From the NCBI GenBank assembly GCA_024655885.1, contig JANLFN010000008.1:1-64000 (forward strand): a DNA stretch of 64,000 bases, read 5' to 3'. Of this stretch, positions 60,004-64,000 are shown piece after piece. Numbering within the stretch: the first letter of the stretch is position 1; each line of letters opens with the position of its first letter. The notes below the pieces were generated by a model. That model had not been told where the DNA came from, ran no database searches, and saw only the letters and a program-made list of their open reading frames with translations. Origin of the DNA: Eubacteriales bacterium (lineage in GTDB: Bacteria; Bacillota; Clostridia; Acetivibrionales; JANLFN01). A program made the translations under genes and the position numbers.

Positions 60004-61002
60004 TTAATTCGGTTTTTTCTCCACAGCCCTGTCGTCTATTCTGCCCAACATGCTTTTTGTCCTGCGGTTCTTTGAATGGATATCGTAGATTACGGCAAGA
60101 GCGATAATTGCGCCGCGGATGATCTGCTGTACATAGGAATCGATGTTTGTCAGGTTCATGATGTTGTCCAGGAAACCGACAATAAACGCACCGGCCAGCG
60201 TACCGCCGGCGGTACCGATTCCCCCGGAAAAGCTTGTTCCGCCGATAATTGCCGCTGTGAGAGCAGTAAACTCATAGTTGATAGCCCCGTTTGGAAGGCC
60301 CGCATTTACACGGGACATAAACAGAACTCCGGCCAGTCCCACTAAAACGCCATTGATAATAAAGGCCATATACTTGACCTTATGCACATTGATGCCTGAG
60401 GCAATGGAGGCTTCCTCATTGCCTCCCACGGCATAGAGGGAGCGTCCGAACCGGGTATGCTTTAAAATGTACCACGTGAAAATTGCGACGACGATCAGAA
60501 AAACCACCGGAATGGGAATGATCCCGATGGACCCCTGTCCCAACACCACAAAGTTCCCCAGTTGCAGAATATTCTGACCTTTGGTGAAGAGAAGCGCCAC
60601 ACCGCGGGCCATTGTCATCATGGCCAGGGTTGCAATAAAAGGAGGTGCTTTAAAAGTACTGATCATAACAACATTGATCAGGTTGCATACCACACCGGTC
60701 AAAATACCTACTAAAACCGCAGCCAGCAGGGATCCGTACATTTTATAGGTGTATACCGCAAACACTCCTGAGAGTGCAAGCACAGAGCCGGCCGACAGGT
60801 CAAGCATCCCGCAGATGATCAGCATAGTTTCGCCGAAGGCCAGGATGGTGGTTACCGCCAGCTGTCTGGAAATGTTTGTAAGATTGTTTACGGATAAGAA
60901 GTTTTCATTTACAAAGGAACAGACAATAAACAGCGTTACCAGTACCATATAAATGCTGTATTTCTTTCTGGCGGTGCTCCAGAAATTATTCCTCAAATCC
61001 AT
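60004..61002 (-). CDS. Sugar ABC transporter permease (RbsC family)
   Basis: The 332-residue protein has eight to ten membrane helices and the RbsC-like signature GGNEEASIASGINVHKVKY. FGETMLIICGMLDLSAGSVL and GGTSFSGGIGTAGGTLAGAF are also typical. It forms the channel with the adjacent ATPase. It begins one base after the ATPase stop, with GGGGTGA as its ribosome site inside that gene. Confidence 0.94.
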   Translation of the reverse strand: MDLRNNFWSTARKKYSIYMVLVTLFIVCSFVNENFLSVNNLTNISRQLAVTTILAFGETMLIICGMLDLSAGSVLALSGVFAVYTYKMYGSLLAAVLVGILTGVVCNLINVVMISTFKAPPFIATLAMMTMARGVALLFTKGQNILQLGNFVVLGQGSIGIIPIPVVFLIVVAIFTWYILKHTRFGRSLYAVGGNEEASIASGINVHKVKYMAFIINGVLVGLAGVLFMSRVNAGLPNGAINYEFTALTAAIIGGTSFSGGIGTAGGTLAGAFIVGFLDNIMNLTNIDSYVQQIIRGAIIALAVIYDIHSKNRRTKSMLGRIDDRAVEKKPN

Positions 61003-61003
61003 C

Positions 61004-62515
61004 TTATTTCACCCCATTTGATGTTAACGTTCCGGTAGCATATTTCATGATGAGCTCCTGGGAAAAATCCTCCCGCGCGATCTCTCCCGTGATGGTGCCC
61101 TTGGCCATCACATAAATCCGATCACACATGCCTATTAACTCAGGAAGCTCAGAGGAAACCATGATAATCACTTTGCCCTCTCTGGCCAAATCGGTCATGA
61201 GCTTGTATATCTCAAATTTGGCACCTACATCGATGCCCCGGGTGGGCTCATCCAAAATCAAAATGTCCGGGTCCCTTATCATCCACTTGGCCAAAACCAC
61301 CTTCTGCTGGTTGCCGCCGCTCAGCGACGCTATTACCGTATCCAGTGCAGGCGTTTTTACTTTCAGTTTTTTAAATATATCGGAGACAATACTCTGCTCA
61401 ACTTTCCTGTGGTGCCTGAAACCGTAAAAAACTTTTTTCAGGTGGGATAGGGTCGTATTTTCCTCAACCGACCGCATGGGAACTATACCGTATCTGCGCC
61501 TGTCTTCCGAAAGCATGACCATTCCGTTCTCTATGCTCTGCCCCACGTTTTTAATATTGACCTCTTTCCCCCTCACTCGGATAGTGCCCGAGTCTCTGGG
61601 ATCCAGGCCAAACAGGGAGCGCATTACCTCGGTTCGGCCGGCTCCCACCAGCCCTGCGAACCCCACGATTTCCCCCTTTCTGGCATGAAAGCTAATATCG
61701 TGATACACGTTGGCGCAGTTCAAATTTTCAACCTGGAGCAAATCCTCTCCAATTTCAATTTGCTCCTTTGGATAGGTGTTGGTCAGTTTGCGCCCCACCA
61801 TTAGGGAGATCACCGTTTCGATGTCCAGCTCTTCTCTGGAGTGGCTTTCCACCACAGTTCCATCCCTGAGCACCGTTATCTCATCGGCTATCCGGAAAAT
61901 TTCATCCAGCTTATGGGATATGTAGATGATACTTACCCCCCGGGCTTTGAGTTCCCCTATTTTGACGAATAGCTTTTCCGCTTCCTTCAGCGTTATTGCG
62001 GACGTCGGCTCATCCATTATGATGATGTCGGACTTGTAAGATATGGCCTTAGTAATTTCCAGCATCTGAATGTCCGATACCGTTAAATCCTTGAGCAAGG
62101 TAGTAGGGGAGTAAGGTAAATTTTCGGTCTTCAGCAGCTCTTTTGTGCGCTGCCTTACCTCCTTCCAGTTGACTTTGCCGAATCTATTGACGGGGAGGTT
62201 CCCCAAAAAAATATTCTCTTCCACCGTCATTTCGGGAATATAATTCAATTCCTGAAATATCATTGAGATGCCAAGATTTCTCGCCTGTATGGGGCTATTT
62301 ATTTTTACAGGCTTTTCGTCGATATAGATCTGGCCACTGTCCGGTTGATAGATTCCATTAATTATTTTCATCAATGTGGATTTTCCTGCGCCGTTCTCAC
62401 CGCACAGGACATGGACAGAGCCTTTTTTAACGGCAAAATCAATCTTATCAAGCGCTTTAACACCCGGAAAGGACTTTTCAATCTGAGATACCCTTAGTTT
62501 AATATTCTCTTCCAT
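61004..62515 (-). CDS. Sugar ABC transporter ATP-binding protein (RbsA family)
   Basis: The 503-residue protein carries two ATPase domains, as in RbsA/XylG. The first has Walker A GENGAGKSTLMKIINGI and Walker B DIIIMDEPTSA. The second has a degenerate Walker A (GLVGAGRTEVMRSLFG) but a good signature LSGGNQQKVVLAKWM and Walker B ILILDEPTRGIDVG. In this family the second site is catalytically weak. GGGGAAGG precedes the ATG. It is the first structural gene of the operon, 195 nt downstream of a promoter with operator-like repeats. Confidence 0.95.
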   Translation of the reverse strand: MEENIKLRVSQIEKSFPGVKALDKIDFAVKKGSVHVLCGENGAGKSTLMKIINGIYQPDSGQIYIDEKPVKINSPIQARNLGISMIFQELNYIPEMTVEENIFLGNLPVNRFGKVNWKEVRQRTKELLKTENLPYSPTTLLKDLTVSDIQMLEITKAISYKSDIIIMDEPTSAITLKEAEKLFVKIGELKARGVSIIYISHKLDEIFRIADEITVLRDGTVVESHSREELDIETVISLMVGRKLTNTYPKEQIEIGEDLLQVENLNCANVYHDISFHARKGEIVGFAGLVGAGRTEVMRSLFGLDPRDSGTIRVRGKEVNIKNVGQSIENGMVMLSEDRRRYGIVPMRSVEENTTLSHLKKVFYGFRHHRKVEQSIVSDIFKKLKVKTPALDTVIASLSGGNQQKVVLAKWMIRDPDILILDEPTRGIDVGAKFEIYKLMTDLAREGKVIIMVSSELPELIGMCDRIYVMAKGTITGEIAREDFSQELIMKYATGTLTSNGVK

Positions 62516-62712
62516 TTCCTTCCCCCATAAGATTTTCTTGTTGTAAAATTTTTTAAAGTGATGTTTGCATTAGACTGGAACCTCACGTTATAATACCTTA
62601 TCTATAACATATTCAGTTAAGTACCGCAGATTTTCGATTTAATTTATACGATTTATATAACTCTTTCATCTATGTGATTTGTATAATACTTTTGCAAAAT
62701 GCCTTTAATAAG

Positions 62713-62771
62713 ATTATATCGCTTTTTTATATGAAAATCAACACATTTCTCAAAGAAATTTCTCAAAGAAA
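62713..62771 (-). promoter_or_regulatory. Promoter of the sugar-alcohol operon with tandem dyads
   Basis: On the minus strand TTGATT (62736-62741) and TATAAT (62713-62718) are 17 bp apart. Immediately upstream of the -35 box, the 13-bp dyad TTTCTCAAAGAAA occurs twice in tandem (62746-62758 and 62759-62771). This is a likely binding site for the ROK regulator encoded next door. The leader before the ATPase gene is about 190 nt and has no recognised riboswitch. Confidence 0.65.
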
Positions 62772-62859
62772 ATATATGTTGTTTCAAATTTTAGCATGAT
62801 TTCAGGGCATATTGCACTGGTAATATAAGGTGCGAGCTACCGGAAATAAAGGCCCAATA

Positions 62860-63987
62860 TTAAACATTGTTAATGAAATTCTCAACGTGCTGTAAGGCTG
62901 CGCCCACCGCTGTTGCCTCCAGCTTATATTTACAGACGTGCAGGTAGGTCCCGTCAACCTCAAAGGTGTTTCTCCTTGCCACCAATTCCCTTATATCATC
63001 AATATACTCATCCAGATACGCTCCCACATATCCGCCCAGAATAACATTGCAGTCATAGAGCATTCTTAAATTGTTAATGGTGACGATTAAATGCGTGAGG
63101 TATTCTTCCCAAAGAGCCTTGTGCGGCTCGCGGTTTAACTTTAAAAGCCTGAAGAACTCGGCGATACTCCCATTCGAACTGGCAGATAAAATTTTAGCCG
63201 AGCAGTATGCGTCCACACAGCCCTTCTGTCCGCAGTAACAAGTGCGGCCATTGGGAACAATGGTCATATGTCCGAATTCGCCGCCCCGTTGATTTTCTCC
63301 TGGGTATATATTCTTGCCTATGATAATGGCTCCGCCCACGCTGTCATTAAGCGAAAGGTATGCCATATTTTCTATATTTCCGTCCACCCACATCTCCGCC
63401 AGACCTGCCGCGTTGGCATCGTTACTCAGCGCGCAGGGGTATGGTATGAATTCAGAAAAGCTCTTTACACTTCCGCCTTTGAAGTCAATAACCGTGGCGT
63501 AGCTTACCGTCTGCCTGTCAGCGGATAATATGGCGGGCAGAGCAATACCCACCCCTAAAATTTTGCTCTTATCAATTTTGCAATCTTCTATAAAATGCTT
63601 TACCAGGTTGCCGATTCCTTCAAAATACTCTCTGGAGTTCACAAAGGGATACTGCTTTCTTTCATTTTTAATCACTTTGCCGCTCAAATCAATTAATACA
63701 ATTCCGATGTGATCCCGAGTAACATCCAATCCCACAGCATATTTGGCAAGGCTGTTATATGCAATGGCCTTTGCCTTTCTTCCTCCCGTAGATTCAAATA
63801 GGCCTGTTTCAATGACTAAATCTCTTTCCTGCAATTCCTTGATATTTTGTGTAACGGTAGGCAAACTCATATTTAGCGTATAGGCTATTTCCTGTATGGA
63901 AATGGGATCATGCTTATATAAAAATTTATATATGACATTTCGATTGATTTTTTTGACTTCAATGCTGCTTGCTTTGTTTGCTACCAA
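62860..63987 (-). CDS. ROK-family transcriptional regulator
   Basis: The 375-residue regulator has an N-terminal winged helix (ISIQEIAYTLNMSLPTVTQN) and a sugar-binding ROK domain with GLDVTRDHIGIVLIDL, NDANAAGLAEMW and a zinc site CYCGQKGCVDAYCS. XylR/NagC-type ROK proteins repress sugar operons until the sugar binds. A TTG at 63987 with GGGGATT upstream is the likely start. It is transcribed towards the sugar-alcohol operon, and tandem dyads next to that promoter fit its role. The promoter of the regulator itself lies outside the window. Confidence 0.9.
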   Translation of the reverse strand: MVANKASSIEVKKINRNVIYKFLYKHDPISIQEIAYTLNMSLPTVTQNIKELQERDLVIETGLFESTGGRKAKAIAYNSLAKYAVGLDVTRDHIGIVLIDLSGKVIKNERKQYPFVNSREYFEGIGNLVKHFIEDCKIDKSKILGVGIALPAILSADRQTVSYATVIDFKGGSVKSFSEFIPYPCALSNDANAAGLAEMWVDGNIENMAYLSLNDSVGGAIIIGKNIYPGENQRGGEFGHMTIVPNGRTCYCGQKGCVDAYCSAKILSASSNGSIAEFFRLLKLNREPHKALWEEYLTHLIVTINNLRMLYDCNVILGGYVGAYLDEYIDDIRELVARRNTFEVDGTYLHVCKYKLEATAVGAALQHVENFINNV

Positions 63988-64000
63988 TTTTCTAATCCCC

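Overview
The window looks like a chromosomal segment of an anaerobic, endospore-forming Clostridia (low-GC Firmicutes). The evidence is: AT-rich intergenic DNA, strong AGGAGG ribosome sites, a glmS ribozyme, a SpoVB-like flippase, two Spo0E-like phosphatases, small glycine/phenylalanine-rich membrane peptides, an Agr peptide quorum-sensing locus, a corrinoid methyltransferase system and many radical, flavin and Fe-S enzymes. No rRNA, CRISPR array or intact prophage is visible; one tRNA (Leu, anticodon UAG) is present.

Layout. 0-11 kb, minus strand: a cell-wall and c-di-AMP operon, cdaA-cdaR-FAD oxidoreductase-glmM-(glmS ribozyme)-glmS, preceded by an AmmeMemoRadiSam pair (amrS plus an amrB-amrA fusion) with a tiny membrane peptide. 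11-20 kb: a signalling region with a zinc-ribbon protein, a Spo0E-like phosphatase, a complete Agr system (agrA-agrC facing agrB-agrD, the two transcripts meeting in one 30-bp palindrome that also carries the agrD stop codon), an endonuclease Q-like PHP protein, small membrane peptides, a second Spo0E-like protein, tRNA-Leu and a family of dispersed palindromes. 20-30 kb: apgM, a spoVB-like gene, an orphan large serine recombinase, yjbQ, a truncated acetyltransferase, and a corrinoid protein/methyltransferase pair divergent from a PucR-type regulator.

30-43 kb is a mosaic: an FMN/FAD reductase lipoprotein, a LysM protein, a DUF2935 protein, a FAD-Rieske oxidoreductase, a nitroreductase, a metallophosphoesterase, a DUF421 membrane protein and many gene remnants (TetR, flavodoxin, DUF1848). 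43-54 kb holds a MacB-type ABC exporter, a yjdF riboswitch driving a chimeric yjdF-rsgA remnant, and a decayed PucR plus aminomethyltransferase locus. The last of these is cut off by a conspicuously GC-rich ABC/TetR cassette that looks horizontally acquired. A second metallophosphoesterase, IS200-like transposase debris and a MATE pump follow. 56-64 kb, minus strand: a sugar-alcohol operon (ROK regulator, then ABC ATPase, permease and binding protein, polyol dehydrogenase, xylulokinase) with a recognisable promoter and tandem operator-like dyads.

How the parts fit: the first operon links UDP-GlcNAc supply to c-di-AMP signalling, with glucosamine-6-phosphate feedback through the ribozyme. The Agr locus lies between two Spo0E-like genes, so peptide sensing and sporulation phosphorelay control are neighbours. 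The 3' end would import a pentitol-type sugar, oxidise it to a ketose and phosphorylate it. Start codons were moved from the longest possible frame wherever the ribosome site or a promoter argued for it. Functions are inferred by family recognition; no database search was run.
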